From NCBI RefSeq assembly GCF_016921115.1, contig NZ_JAFFZS010000025.1, forward strand, positions 1-64,000: a DNA stretch of 64,000 nucleotides, in the 5' to 3' direction. A model generated the notes under the pieces. It was not told where the DNA came from. It was given only the letters and a program-made list of their open reading frames with translations, and made no database searches. Origin of the DNA: Streptomyces actuosus. GTDB taxonomy: Bacteria; Actinomycetota; Actinomycetes; Streptomycetales; Streptomycetaceae. Shown here piece by piece: positions 25,699-35,271 of the stretch (positions are counted from its first letter, which is position 1; every line of letters starts with the position of its first letter). A program made the position numbers and the translations under genes.

Positions 25699-26435
25699 GG
25701 TGCCGGGGTCTCCAGGGCGTAGCCGACGCCGTGCACGGTGCGGATCCGCTCGGCGCCGATCTTCCGCCGCAGCGCCTTGATGTGGCTGTCGACCGTGCGG
25801 GTGCCGGAGGCGTCCGCCCAGTCCCACACCTCCGCGAGCAGCTGCTCGCGGGAGAGCACCGCGCGGGGGGTGTTCGCCAGGCACACCAGCAGGTCGAACT
25901 CGGTCGGGGTGAGGTGGACGTCCTCGGCCCGCACGCGCACCCGGCGCTGCGCGTGGTCGATCTCCAGCTCGCCCAGGCGCAGGATGCCCGAGCGCGGGGT
26001 GCTCGCGGCCAGCGTCGCCCGCTCCACGCGGCGCAGCAGGACGTGCACCCGCGCGGCCAGTTCCCGCATGGAGAACGGCTTGGTCATGTAGTCGTCCGCG
26101 CCGACCCCGAGTCCGACGAGCATGTCGGTCTCGTCGTCGCGCGCCGTGAGCATCAGCACCGGCACGGGCCGCTGGGCCTGGACCCGACGGCAGACCTCCA
26201 GGCCGTCGAAGCCCGGCAGCATGACGTCCAGGATCAGCAGATCCGGCTGCCAGGCCTCGGCGGTGTCGACGGCGGCCGGGCCGTCGCCCGCGGTCTGCAC
26301 GACGAATCCCTCGGCGCGCAGGCGGGCCGCGATGGCGTCGACGATCGTCTGGTCGTCCTCGACGACGAGAACCCGGCGCTGTGCGCCCGGGGTCGCCGCC
26401 GCCGTGCCGTTGTGGGAGGTGTGTGTCTGCTCCAT
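25695..26435 (-). CDS. OmpR-family response regulator
   Basis: A 246-residue regulator. The receiver has acidic VVEDD, phosphoacceptor Asp in LLILDVMLP, the switch Thr in MLTARDD and Lys in MTKPFSM. The C-terminal winged helix has VHLTPTEFDLLVCLANTP and GTRTVDSHIKALRRKIG. It is the partner of the kinase it overlaps by 4 bp. A 20-residue flexible N-terminus precedes the receiver. Targets unknown. Confidence 0.94.
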   Translation of the reverse strand: MEQTHTSHNGTAAATPGAQRRVLVVEDDQTIVDAIAARLRAEGFVVQTAGDGPAAVDTAEAWQPDLLILDVMLPGFDGLEVCRRVQAQRPVPVLMLTARDDETDMLVGLGVGADDYMTKPFSMRELAARVHVLLRRVERATLAASTPRSGILRLGELEIDHAQRRVRVRAEDVHLTPTEFDLLVCLANTPRAVLSREQLLAEVWDWADASGTRTVDSHIKALRRKIGAERIRTVHGVGYALETPAP

Positions 26436-26548
26436 CGCCCGCCCCTGAAGTGTGCTTTCCGGAACCCGTGGGGTGATCCCTTGACTGCGATTGACGCTTG
26501 AATGATCGGCGTCAGGGAAGCAGCGTACGGGGAGTCACCGGGGCTTTG

Positions 26549-27226
26549 CTATCCAGGTCGGATGCCGAGGTGCACGACGTCCGGAACGCCTCGGGCAACG
26601 GGGATCTCTTCCGTACGCACCTGTTGGAACCCGACATTCCCCAAGGTTCCCTCGAATTCCGGGGACGGTTTCGCCGACCACACCGCGAGCACCCCGCCCG
26701 GTCTCAACACCCTTGCACAGCTTGCCAGTCCGGCCGGCGAGTACAGTCCCCCGTTGCTCTCGGTCACCGTCCAGTCGGGGCCGTTGTCGATGTCCAGGCA
26801 CAGGGCGTCGTACGTGTCCGAGGTCTCATGCACATAGGTCACGAGGTCGGCTTCGACGATCTCGGTGCGCGGGTCGGCGAGGGCGGTTCGGGTCGACTCC
26901 GACAGGGGGCCGGTGCGGTGCCAGTCGATGACCGCCGGCTCCCGTTCGACGACCGTGATGCGGCCCCAGCGGGAATTCGCGGCTGCATGCGCGAGTGAGA
27001 ATCCGACCCCCAGCCCGCCGATCAGGACCCGCGGATCCGGGCGTCCGCCGAGGGCGGCCAGGGCCGCGTCGACGAGCCGCCGCTCCGAGCGGCCGTCCGA
27101 GGTGTCCATCAGGAAGCAGCCGTTGGCGATGATCTGGAGGAGTCCGCCGTGGCGGCGCAGCACCACCTCGCCGTAGGGACCCTCGCGGCGGTCCAGGACT
27201 TCGGGGGTGCCGTACGTGATGGACAT
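26549..27226 (-). CDS. spermidine-synthase-like methyltransferase-fold protein
   Basis: A 225-residue Rossmann protein related to polyamine synthases (VLIGGLGVGFSLAHAA, ITVVEREPAVIDWH, YDALCLDIDNGPDW). The aminopropyl-acceptor Asp motif is replaced by DIDNG, and the protein lacks the usual N-terminal beta domain, so it may be a methyltransferase-like relative. ATG 27226 is preceded by AGGATGG. It is divergent from the rhomboid-like gene. Confidence 0.85.
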   Translation of the reverse strand: MSITYGTPEVLDRREGPYGEVVLRRHGGLLQIIANGCFLMDTSDGRSERRLVDAALAALGGRPDPRVLIGGLGVGFSLAHAAANSRWGRITVVEREPAVIDWHRTGPLSESTRTALADPRTEIVEADLVTYVHETSDTYDALCLDIDNGPDWTVTESNGGLYSPAGLASCARVLRPGGVLAVWSAKPSPEFEGTLGNVGFQQVRTEEIPVARGVPDVVHLGIRPG

Positions 27227-27458
27227 GTCGCCATCCTGGCATCCGGCTGACGGTTCGTTGACGGAATTACCCCGGGGGAGTGGCCGGACGGTACCTCCGG
27301 GGAGTGGCCGGACGGGAGCGGAGTTGCCGCCGGGTGAACGCGAGCCTGCCGCAGACGCCTTGGGCGAGTGCCGGGAATCCGCGCGCACGTGGCGGCGGTC
27401 ACAGACAACGGGCCGGGTGGGGCCGAAGGGTGGGGACGAACGGAAGGAGCGCCTCACC

Positions 27459-28451
27459 GTGGAACGCACCGCGCCGGCCGACGTGCCCGCTCCCGGCAGG
27501 GATCCGGCTCCCGTCCCGGCCACGGACCCCGAGGCCCGCCCGCGCCCGGCCTCCGCCGCCGCCCCGGAACCGGGTGCGTCCGGCAGCACGCCCCTTCCCG
27601 GCCCCACCGGGCTGCTCGACGCGCTCCCCGCCCAGCGCAGACCTGTGCCGGCCCCCTCCGCTGCGCCCCTCGCCCCGGGCCCCTCCGCCGCCCCGGCGGC
27701 CGTCCCGGACCCCGGTCCGGACCACCGCCGGGCCGGCCCGGGGAGGGCGCCGGACCGGGTGCTGCCGGCGGTGCGGCGTCCGCGCCCGCGGCGCCTGCTT
27801 CCGGGTCCCGCGGCGGTCCCGTTCACCCTCGGCTACGCCGCCGTCCTGGCCGTGACCTCGCTCGTCGCCCGGTACGGCGACCCCGCGCTGATGCACGCCC
27901 TGCACCAGGCCTCCAGCACCGACGTGGCCCACCTGCTGCACGCGCCGGTGACGGTGCTGGCGGCCAGTGCGCTGTGGGTGGCCGACGGGATCCTGTCGCC
28001 GTACGCCGTGTTCTTCCTGCTCGTGCTCGCCACCCTGGAGCGCAGGATCGGCGGTCCGCGTACGGCCGGCGTCTTCCTGGCCGGTCACGTGCTGGCCACG
28101 CTCGCGACCGAGATCCCGGTCGGCCTCGCGGTGCTGGCGGGCCGGCTGCCGGCGGGTTCCTTGCACCGCCTGGACTACGGCGTCAGCTTCGGCGTCGCGG
28201 CGGCCGTCGGCGCCCTGAGCGGCCTGCTGGGGCCCTGGCTGCGCCGCTCGCTGCTCGCCCTGTTCGGCGGAGTGGCCGCGGTGGGTGTGTGGACCCTCGC
28301 CGATCCCGTGACCGACTGGGGGCACCTGATCTCCCTGGTGATCGGCATCGGCTGCCGGCCGCTCGTGCGGCGCTGGTCGAGCGCCCCGCTCACCACCGCG
28401 GCACCCGCCGGCGCGCCCGCACCGGCCGGTGACCGGAGGGAGCGCCGGTAG
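27459..28451 (+). CDS. rhomboid-like integral membrane protein
   Basis: A 330-residue protein: about 110 residues of Pro/Ala-rich cytoplasmic sequence, then six hydrophobic helices. The last ones carry DYGVSFGVAAAVGALSG and TDWGHLISLVIGI, which align with the catalytic Ser and His positions of rhomboid proteases. The Ser sits in GVSFG rather than GxSG, so activity is uncertain. GTG 27459 has AAGGAG at 10 nt. Confidence 0.78.
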   Translation: MERTAPADVPAPGRDPAPVPATDPEARPRPASAAAPEPGASGSTPLPGPTGLLDALPAQRRPVPAPSAAPLAPGPSAAPAAVPDPGPDHRRAGPGRAPDRVLPAVRRPRPRRLLPGPAAVPFTLGYAAVLAVTSLVARYGDPALMHALHQASSTDVAHLLHAPVTVLAASALWVADGILSPYAVFFLLVLATLERRIGGPRTAGVFLAGHVLATLATEIPVGLAVLAGRLPAGSLHRLDYGVSFGVAAAVGALSGLLGPWLRRSLLALFGGVAAVGVWTLADPVTDWGHLISLVIGIGCRPLVRRWSSAPLTTAAPAGAPAPAGDRRERR

Positions 28452-28602
28452 CGCGCCGAGGGCGCCGCGTCACTCACTTGCCGCGGTTGCCGTGGTTGTC
28501 GCGGAACGCGAACCGGCGCCCGCAACTGCGCCGCGATCCCCCGGGCGCCCTTGATCGCTCAGGGCGAACGCGGCCGGGGGAACAATCAAGGTCCGCCGTG
28601 CA

Positions 28603-28621
28603 TTGAGTCGGCATAGCTCAA
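28603..28621. promoter_or_regulatory. HAIR-like HspR operator upstream of lon
   Basis: TTGAGT-CGGCATA-GCTCAA, a near match to the HAIR consensus CTTGAGT-N7-ACTCAAG, centred 32 bp before the lon start. Published work on S. lividans lon reports HspR control, which fits. A second pair, CTTGAT (28550-28555) / ATCAAG (28585-28590), lies just upstream. Confidence 0.75.
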
Positions 28622-28643
28622 CTTGAATGCCGAAGGGGAGATC

Positions 28644-31058
28644 ATGGCTTCGACGTCCGCATCGCTCATCCTGCCTGTGCTGCCGCTCGACGACGAGGTC
28701 GTGCTGCCCGGCATGGTCGTGCCGCTGGACCTGAACGACTCCGAGGTGCGCGCTGCGGTGGAGGCCGCCCAGGCCGCCGCCGCGTCACAGCCCGGCAAGC
28801 CCAGGGTCCTGCTGGTGACACGCATCGACGGGACGTACGCGGGCACCGGTGTGCTCGGCACCGTCGAGCAGGTCGGCCGGCTGGCCGACGGCGACCCGGG
28901 CGCCCTGATCCGCGGTCGCGGCCGGGTGCGGATCGGCGCCGGGACCACGGGCCCGGGCGCGGCGCTGTGGGTCGAGGGCACCCGCATCGACGAGACCGTG
29001 CCCGAGCCGCTGCCGGGGCACGTCACCGAACTCGTCACGGAGTACAAGGCGCTCGCCACCAGCTGGCTGCGCAAGCGCGGTGCCTGGCAGGTCGTCGACC
29101 GCGTCCAGGCCATCGACGACGTCTCCGCGCTCGCCGACAACTCCGGCTACTCCCCCTTCCTGACCACCGAGCAGAAGGTGGCGCTCCTGGAGACGGCCGA
29201 CCCCGTCGCCCGCCTGAAGCTCGCCACCCAGCAACTGCGCGACCACCTCGCCGAGCAGGACGTCGCCGAGACCATCGCCAAGGACGTCCAGGAGGGCGTC
29301 GACAAGCAGCAGCGCGAGTTCCTGCTGCGCCGCCAGCTGGAGGCCGTCCGCAAGGAACTGCGTGAGCTCGACGGCGAGCAGGACGGCGCGGAGTCCGACG
29401 ACTACCGTGCCCGTGTGGAGGCCGCGGACCTGCCCGAGAAGGTCCGCGAGGCCGCGCTCAAGGAGGTCGACAAGCTGGAGCGCTCCTCCGACCAGTCGCC
29501 GGAGGGCTCCTGGATCCGCACCTGGCTCGACACCGTCCTCGACATGCCGTGGAACGAGCGCACCGAGGACGCCTACGACATCCAGGGCGCGAAGGCCGTC
29601 CTCGACGCCGAGCACGCGGGCCTGGACGACGTCAAGGAGCGCATCACCGAGTACCTGGCCGTCCGCAAGCGGCGCGGCGACCGCGGTCTCGGCGTCGTCG
29701 GCGGCCGTCGCGGAGGTGCCGTACTCGCCCTGGTCGGACCGCCCGGTGTCGGAAAGACCAGCCTGGGAGAGAGCGTCGCCCACGCCATGGGACGCAAGTT
29801 CGTCCGCGTCGCCCTCGGCGGAGTCCGGGACGAGGCCGAGATCCGCGGCCACCGCCGTACGTACGTCGGCGCGCTGCCCGGCCGGATCGTCCGCGCCGTC
29901 AAGGAAGCCGGGTCGATGAACCCGGTCGTGCTCCTCGACGAGATCGACAAGGTGGGCTCGGACTTCCGGGGCGACCCGGCCGCGGCTCTCCTCGAAGTGC
30001 TGGACCCGGCGCAGAACCACACCTTCCGCGACCACTACCTGGAGGTCGAACTCGACCTCAGCGACGTCGTCTTCCTCGCCACCGCCAACGTCCTGGAGGC
30101 CGTTCCGGAGGCGCTCGCGGACCGCATGGACATCGTCCGCCTGGACGGCTACACCGAGGACGAGAAGGTCGTCATCGCCCGCGACCACCTGCTGCCGCGC
30201 CAGCTGGAGCGGGCCGGGCTGAGCGAGGACGAGGTGGCGATCGACGAGGGCGCGCTGCGCAGGCTGGCCGGCGAGTACACGCGTGAGGCGGGCGTGCGCA
30301 CCCTGGAGCGCTCGATCGCGCGGCTGCTGCGCAAGGTCGCAGCCCAGCACGAACTCGGCGAACGGGAACTGCCGTTCACCGTCACCGAAGCCGATCTGCG
30401 CCGATTGATCGGCCGGCCGCACCACGTGCCCGAGGCCGCGCAGGACCCCGCCGAGCGTCGCACCTCGGTGCCGGGCGTGGCTACGGGCCTCGCCGTCACC
30501 GGCGCCGGCGGCGACGTGCTGTACGTCGAGGCGTCCCTCGCCGACCCGGAGACGGGCGCGGCCGGCCTGACCCTGACCGGACAACTCGGCGACGTGATGA
30601 AGGAGTCGGCGCAGATCGCGCTGAGCTTCCTGCGCAGTCACGGGGCGGAGCTCGAACTGCCGGTGGCCGACCTGAAGGACCGGGGCGTGCACATCCACTT
30701 CCCGGCGGGCGCGGTCCCCAAGGACGGACCGAGCGCGGGCGTCACCATGACGACGGCCCTGGCCTCGCTGCTGTCGGGCCGCCTGGTCCGCACGGACGTG
30801 GCGATGACCGGCGAGGTCTCGCTGACCGGTCGCGTGCTGCCCATCGGCGGTGTGAAGCAGAAGCTGCTCGCCGCGCACCGCGCCGGGGTCACCACGGTGA
30901 TCATCCCCAAGCGCAACGAGCCCGACCTGGACGACGTCCCGGCCGAGGTGCTGGACAAGCTGGACGTCCACGCCGTCACCGACGTCCGCCAGGTCCTCGA
31001 ACTGGCCCTCGCGCCCGCGGCGAGCGACGCACGGCCGGAGGTTCCCGCGGCGGCGTGA
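28644..31058 (+). CDS. lon: ATP-dependent protease Lon
   Basis: An 804-residue AAA+ protease degrading damaged and regulatory cytosolic proteins. It has a LAN substrate-binding domain (about 10-205), a helical region, an ATPase with Walker A GPPGVGKTS and Walker B VVLLDEIDK, and a C-terminal protease domain with Ser697 (KDGPSAGV) and Lys740 (GGVKQKLL) as catalytic dyad. ATG 28644 follows AAGGGGAG at a tight spacing; TTG 28623 would add seven residues. It is monocistronic under a heat-shock operator. Confidence 0.96.
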   Translation: MASTSASLILPVLPLDDEVVLPGMVVPLDLNDSEVRAAVEAAQAAAASQPGKPRVLLVTRIDGTYAGTGVLGTVEQVGRLADGDPGALIRGRGRVRIGAGTTGPGAALWVEGTRIDETVPEPLPGHVTELVTEYKALATSWLRKRGAWQVVDRVQAIDDVSALADNSGYSPFLTTEQKVALLETADPVARLKLATQQLRDHLAEQDVAETIAKDVQEGVDKQQREFLLRRQLEAVRKELRELDGEQDGAESDDYRARVEAADLPEKVREAALKEVDKLERSSDQSPEGSWIRTWLDTVLDMPWNERTEDAYDIQGAKAVLDAEHAGLDDVKERITEYLAVRKRRGDRGLGVVGGRRGGAVLALVGPPGVGKTSLGESVAHAMGRKFVRVALGGVRDEAEIRGHRRTYVGALPGRIVRAVKEAGSMNPVVLLDEIDKVGSDFRGDPAAALLEVLDPAQNHTFRDHYLEVELDLSDVVFLATANVLEAVPEALADRMDIVRLDGYTEDEKVVIARDHLLPRQLERAGLSEDEVAIDEGALRRLAGEYTREAGVRTLERSIARLLRKVAAQHELGERELPFTVTEADLRRLIGRPHHVPEAAQDPAERRTSVPGVATGLAVTGAGGDVLYVEASLADPETGAAGLTLTGQLGDVMKESAQIALSFLRSHGAELELPVADLKDRGVHIHFPAGAVPKDGPSAGVTMTTALASLLSGRLVRTDVAMTGEVSLTGRVLPIGGVKQKLLAAHRAGVTTVIIPKRNEPDLDDVPAEVLDKLDVHAVTDVRQVLELALAPAASDARPEVPAAA

Positions 31059-31137
31059 CGGACGCCGTGGGGTGAGCGAGGGCCCGGGTTCTGTGAGCCC
31101 GGCCCCCGCCATGCCGTTGGAGAGGGAGGGCCCGCTG

Positions 31138-31443
31138 CCCGTGGCGACCGCCGTGCGCATCGGAGCGCAGCCGGCCTCCGCGCTCGACGCGGCCCATGCG
31201 CACGACCTGGTGCACCGGGACGTCAAGCCCGGCAACGTCCTGGTCGCCAAGGGCATCGACACTGACCACCCCGAGCACGTCTACCTCACGGACTTCGGGC
31301 TGGCGAAGAAGTCCCTTGCACTGACCGGGTTCACCACCGCGGGCGAGTTCGTCGGCACCCTGGACTACGTGGCCCCGGAGCGGGTCACAGGCCGGCCGGT
31401 CGACGCGCGAGCCGACCTCTACAGCCTCGCCTCTGGCGGCGTT
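31138..31443 (+). pseudogene. Ser/Thr protein kinase fragment
   Basis: About 100 codons of a Hanks-type kinase: catalytic loop HRDVKPGNVL, DFG motif (TDFGLAKK), GTLDYVAPER and the Asp of RADLYSLA. The ATP-binding N-lobe (glycine loop, Lys, Glu) is missing, as is everything after subdomain IX; the frame then runs into unrelated sequence. A frame change near 31440 exposes ALAAVGVAYAAGD, perhaps another remnant. A frame with GTG at 31072 stays open across it, but the product could not be a kinase. Confidence 0.85.
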
Positions 31444-31681
31444 CGCTCGCCCTGGCCGCGGTGGGCGTGGCCTACGCCGCGGGTGACGCCCGCGTCCGCA
31501 TCGACCGGCGGCCGAGCCGTCGTCGGCGTCCGCACACCGGCAGCGCCGGTGGTGGCGCCGGTGGAACGGCACCCGCTTGCCCCGGCCGCCCCGGCACTCG
31601 CCGGGCGGGACGACGTCCGCGGCGCTGTGCCGCTATGAACCCGCTGCCCCGCCGTCCTCCCCCGGCGGGGCAGCGCCAAGG

Positions 31682-34192
31682 TCAGGGCCCGGTGAGCGAC
31701 TGCTCCGCCCACACCGTCTTGCCGACCCGGTCGTGCCGGGTGCCCCAGCGTTCCGCGAGCTGGGCGACGAGCAGCAGGCCCCGGCCGCCCTCGTCGAAGA
31801 CGCGGGCGCGCCGCATGTGCGGGGTGGTGCCGCTGGCGTCGTGGACCTCGCTGACCAGGGTGCTGTCCTGGTGGATCAGCCGGAGCCGGACGGGCGGGCG
31901 GCCGTAGCGGATGGCGTTGGTGACCAGCTCGCTCACCAGCAGCTCTGTGACGAAGGCGGCGTCGTCCAGGCCCCACGCGGCCAACTGGTCGGAGACGTCA
32001 CGGCGGGCGCGGGCGACGACCGCCGGGTCGCTGTCGAGGTCCCAGGAGGCGACGCGGTCCTCGTGCAGGGCGCGGGTGCGGGCGATGAGCAGGGCGATGT
32101 CGTCGTCGGGCCGGTGACTGAGCAGGTCGGCCAGCACCCGGTCGCAGACCGAGTCCAGTGTGGTCGCGGGGCGGGCCAGCGCGGCGAACATCTTGTCCAG
32201 TGCCTCGTCGATGTCGTGGTCGCGGGCCTCCAGCAGCCCGTCGGTGTAGAGGGCGAGCAGGCTGCCCTCCGGCAGCTCGGCCTCGACGGCCTCGAAGGGC
32301 AGCCCGCCGAGTCCCAGTGGGGGACCGGCGGGCACGTCGAGGAAGCGGACGGCACCGTCCGGGGTGACCACCGCGGGAGGCGGGTGGCCGGCCCGGGCCA
32401 GGGTGCACCGGCGGACGACGGGGTCGTACACGGCATACAGGCAGGTGGTGCCGATGCCGCCCGCGGTCTCTGAGTCCGGGCCCGCGCTGCCCTCGTCGGC
32501 GGCCAGCCGCAGCACGAGGTCGTCGAGGTGGGTGAGGAGTTCGTCGGCGGGCAGGTCCACGTCGGCGAGGGTCCGTACGGCGGTGCGCAGCCGGCCCATG
32601 GTGGCGGAGGCGCGGATGCCGTGGCCGACGACGTCGCCCACGACGAGGGCGACCCGGGCGGCGGACAGCGGGATCACGTCGAACCAGTCGCCGCCCACCC
32701 CGGCCCGGGTGGCGGCGGGCAGATAGCGGGTGGCGACCTCCAGCGCCGCCTGCTCGGGCAGCGTGTGCGGCAGCAGGCTGCGCTGGAGGGCCATGGTGGT
32801 GGTGCGCGCCCAGGAAGTGCGGCGCGCCTTGTGCAGGGCGGCGGCCGTCCGCGCGGTGAGTTCCTCGGCGAGACGCAGATCCTCAGGGCCGAACGGCTCG
32901 GGGCGCGCGTGCCGGCCGAAGAGGGCCACTCCCAGCCTGCTGTCCCCGGCCACCAGCGGGACCACCATCAGCGAGCGCGTCCCGTACGCGCGCAGCCACG
33001 CGGCACCCGGATCCGTCTCCGTCCAGGCCGCGACCGCGGGGTCGGTGATGTCGTAGAGGACGGAGCTGCCCGTGGCGAGGCACTCGACGGGCGGCGATCC
33101 GGCCTGGTAGGCGGTGGTCGTACCGTCTCCCGCACCGGGCGTGGGTACGGGACCGCCGTCCGGGACGGCCCGGACGGCGGCGCGGTGCAGGACGACCGCG
33201 CTTCCCGGCGCCGGGCCGCCGGTGCCGTCGGGGTCCATGGGGGAGTCGAGCAGGTCCACGGCGACGAAGTCGGCGAGCCGGGGGACGGCGACGTCGGCGA
33301 GTTCCTGCGCGGTGCGGGTGAAGTCGGCACCCGCACCGTCCTGGGCGACGGGCTCCGCGGACGGGGCCGCGATCCGCGAGGCGGGGTCCTGGGGCCGTGG
33401 CCGGGCGGCGGAGTCCTGGGTTCGCCGGGGCGCCGTGAGGCAGACGGCCCGCACGCGGCCCGCAGCGTCCTTCAGGGGCGTCAGGACGGTCGGCCGGCCC
33501 AGCTCGGGGCCGAGGCGGACCGCCGCCTCGCGGGGCTCGCCGGTCTGCACCGCGAGCTGCATCTGCCTGCCGATCTCGTCGCTCGCGGCACCGGGTGCGA
33601 TGTGCGGCAGCGACAGTCCCCGCATCGTCGTCTCGGGCAGGGTGACCGCGCGTTCCATCCGCTGGTTGGCGCGCACCAGACGCAGGTCGCTGTCGAACAC
33701 CGCCAGGGGGAGCGGGGACTGCGCGAACGCCCACTCGACCAGGGGGACGTCCCCGGTCTGCCGCGGATCGGGGGGCGCGGCGCACACCACGAGCCAGTCG
33801 GCGGGTCCGTCCGCCGGTGTGCGGCGGTGCGCGAGCAGGGGCAGCTCCACGCTTCGGCCGTCCCGGTGCCGCAGTGCCACGGTGCCGTGCCAGCGCTGCC
33901 GCTCGGCCGGGGCCCTTCCCGGAGACCGCGGGGCGTCGGCGAGCAACTCCGCGGCCGGCCGTCCGACGACCGAGGAGGCCTCGTGGCCGAGCAACCGCCG
34001 GGCGCCGTCGCTCCAGCCCGTGAGCACTCCCCCCTGGTCGATGGTGGCCGTGGCCGTGTACGTCACCTCACCAGCATCGGCCCGGGGGGCACGGAGCACC
34101 AGCCCAGAGCGGCCCCCGCAGGCGGCGGCCCGCGGCAGGAACTCCGGCCGGGCCGCAACCGGAAAGCCTTGTTCAGGCGTGGAACAGAACAT
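31682..34192 (-). CDS. PAS-GAF-SpoIIE phosphatase with HATPase domain
   Basis: An 836-residue cytoplasmic signalling protein. Two PAS-like regions (about 40-130 and 150-255), a GAF domain (about 290-460), a PP2C/SpoIIE phosphatase (about 480-690; GGDWFDVI, VGDVVGHGIRA, LYTDGLLEAR) and a C-terminal HATPase (LLVSELVTNAIRYG, DEGGRGLLLV) like anti-sigma factor kinases. Opposed kinase and phosphatase activities suggest control of an anti-sigma/anti-anti-sigma switch; no partner is adjacent. ATG 34192 has a weak ribosome site; an internal GTG at the VTYTATA segment (about residue 43) is a possible true start. Confidence 0.9.
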   Translation of the reverse strand: MFCSTPEQGFPVAARPEFLPRAAACGGRSGLVLRAPRADAGEVTYTATATIDQGGVLTGWSDGARRLLGHEASSVVGRPAAELLADAPRSPGRAPAERQRWHGTVALRHRDGRSVELPLLAHRRTPADGPADWLVVCAAPPDPRQTGDVPLVEWAFAQSPLPLAVFDSDLRLVRANQRMERAVTLPETTMRGLSLPHIAPGAASDEIGRQMQLAVQTGEPREAAVRLGPELGRPTVLTPLKDAAGRVRAVCLTAPRRTQDSAARPRPQDPASRIAAPSAEPVAQDGAGADFTRTAQELADVAVPRLADFVAVDLLDSPMDPDGTGGPAPGSAVVLHRAAVRAVPDGGPVPTPGAGDGTTTAYQAGSPPVECLATGSSVLYDITDPAVAAWTETDPGAAWLRAYGTRSLMVVPLVAGDSRLGVALFGRHARPEPFGPEDLRLAEELTARTAAALHKARRTSWARTTTMALQRSLLPHTLPEQAALEVATRYLPAATRAGVGGDWFDVIPLSAARVALVVGDVVGHGIRASATMGRLRTAVRTLADVDLPADELLTHLDDLVLRLAADEGSAGPDSETAGGIGTTCLYAVYDPVVRRCTLARAGHPPPAVVTPDGAVRFLDVPAGPPLGLGGLPFEAVEAELPEGSLLALYTDGLLEARDHDIDEALDKMFAALARPATTLDSVCDRVLADLLSHRPDDDIALLIARTRALHEDRVASWDLDSDPAVVARARRDVSDQLAAWGLDDAAFVTELLVSELVTNAIRYGRPPVRLRLIHQDSTLVSEVHDASGTTPHMRRARVFDEGGRGLLLVAQLAERWGTRHDRVGKTVWAEQSLTGP

Positions 34193-34222
34193 ACTTCTTT
34201 ATCCAGGCATTACGGGAGTCTC

Positions 34223-34462
34223 AGGTGGGTCACCGTCCCCCATCGTGGCGCCGAGGCCGTACCCGCGGCGCACCACCGGCTGTCCCCGCGCGAGCTGGAG
34301 ACCCTGCGGCACGTCGCGGCCGGACACACCTACCTGCAGACGGCGCGGGCCATGGGCGTCTCCCCGCACACCGTCGACACCTATCTGCGGCGCATCCGCG
34401 CCAAGCTCGACCTCGGCAGCACGGCCGAGCTGACCCGGGTGGCGATCTCCCTGGGCCTGTGA
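34223..34462 (+). pseudogene. LuxR-type HTH, 5'-truncated
   Basis: A frame encoding a LuxR/GerE domain (LSPRELETLRHVAAGHTY, MGVSPHTVDTYLRRIRAKLD) to a natural-looking end (ISLGL). No ATG/GTG/TTG precedes the domain in frame within a sensible distance, and the frame is open only as antisense of the phosphatase gene. The gene has therefore lost its 5' part. Confidence 0.75.
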
Positions 34463-34469
34463 GGCGCCC

Positions 34470-35108
34470 GGCGAACGGCCTCCCTCGGCTTCCACCAGTC
34501 GGTCGCGGTGTAGATCACGGCGTCGCGGCCGGTGCGTGCCTTGCCCTGGTTCAGGACGTCCCGGATCCAGCCGGCCATGCCGCTCTGCGACGTGCCGTAG
34601 CAGGCGGCGCCGTACGGGTTCCACTCGATGTCGAGCGTGCCCGGCAGGGTCCTGCCGTCCCGGGGCCAGTCGCCGCCGTGGTCCAGGAAGCAGTCGGCCT
34701 GGGTGGCGCCGCCGGTGGTGTCCGGGGTGGCGAAATGGTACGAGCCGCGGATCATGCCGATGCCGTAGGAGCCGTTGTGCTGCTGGGCGACATAGGGGTT
34801 CGTGGAGTACGTCCCTTCGGTGGCCTTCACGTAGGCCCACTTCACGCCGCTGGTCCACCGTGCGGACCAGGCGACGCTGCCCTGATGGCCGGAGGCGTCG
34901 ACACCCTCCGTCTGGGCGACGTAGCCGTAGGCCGGGGTGCCGTCCCGGCCGTCGGGGTCCGGGACGCCCCCGCCCATGGAGGCGGCGCCGCGACCGGGAG
35001 GGGCCGGGGCGCCGGCCCGGTCGAGCGGGACGGGGGACGCCCGGGCGTCGGTGGGGAGCGCGCGGGGCGGCGTGCTGCACAGGTGGCCTCGGGGGCTGTC
35101 GTAAGCAT
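34470..35108 (-). pseudogene. GH25 lysozyme, truncated and frameshifted
   Basis: Clear glycoside hydrolase family 25 sequence: EGVDASGHQGSVAW, KWAYVKATEGT, SYHFATPDT and the catalytic DIEWNPYG. Homology stops after TATDWWK, losing the last strands of the barrel, about 60-70 residues. The N-terminus is also broken: a start with an AAGGGG site at 35108 (MLTTAPEATCA) is in a different frame from the catalytic part, whose own frame has a stop and no start before MGGG. Originally a secreted muramidase. Confidence 0.8.
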
Positions 35109-35271
35109 GTCACCACTTTCCCCTTCAAGAAGCTACGCACGTAGACCCGCCGGGGGAAGGGGGCCTCGGAGCCGCCGTTGGTCCAGCCCTGCGAAATACT
35201 GGCGGAGCTGCGGCGACGACGGGGGTCGAAGGAAAACCTTCAGGATCGGGAAACCGGATCAGGGGACTGAC

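Noticed and set aside
28494..28513. Possible ClgR box upstream of lon (GTTGTCGCGGAACGCGAAC)
   Set aside because: Only one half-site resembles my recollection of the ClgR motif, and it is far from the start. The HAIR element is a better match.
28785..31262. 825-codon minus-strand frame opposite lon
   Set aside because: Antisense of lon with no recognisable domain.
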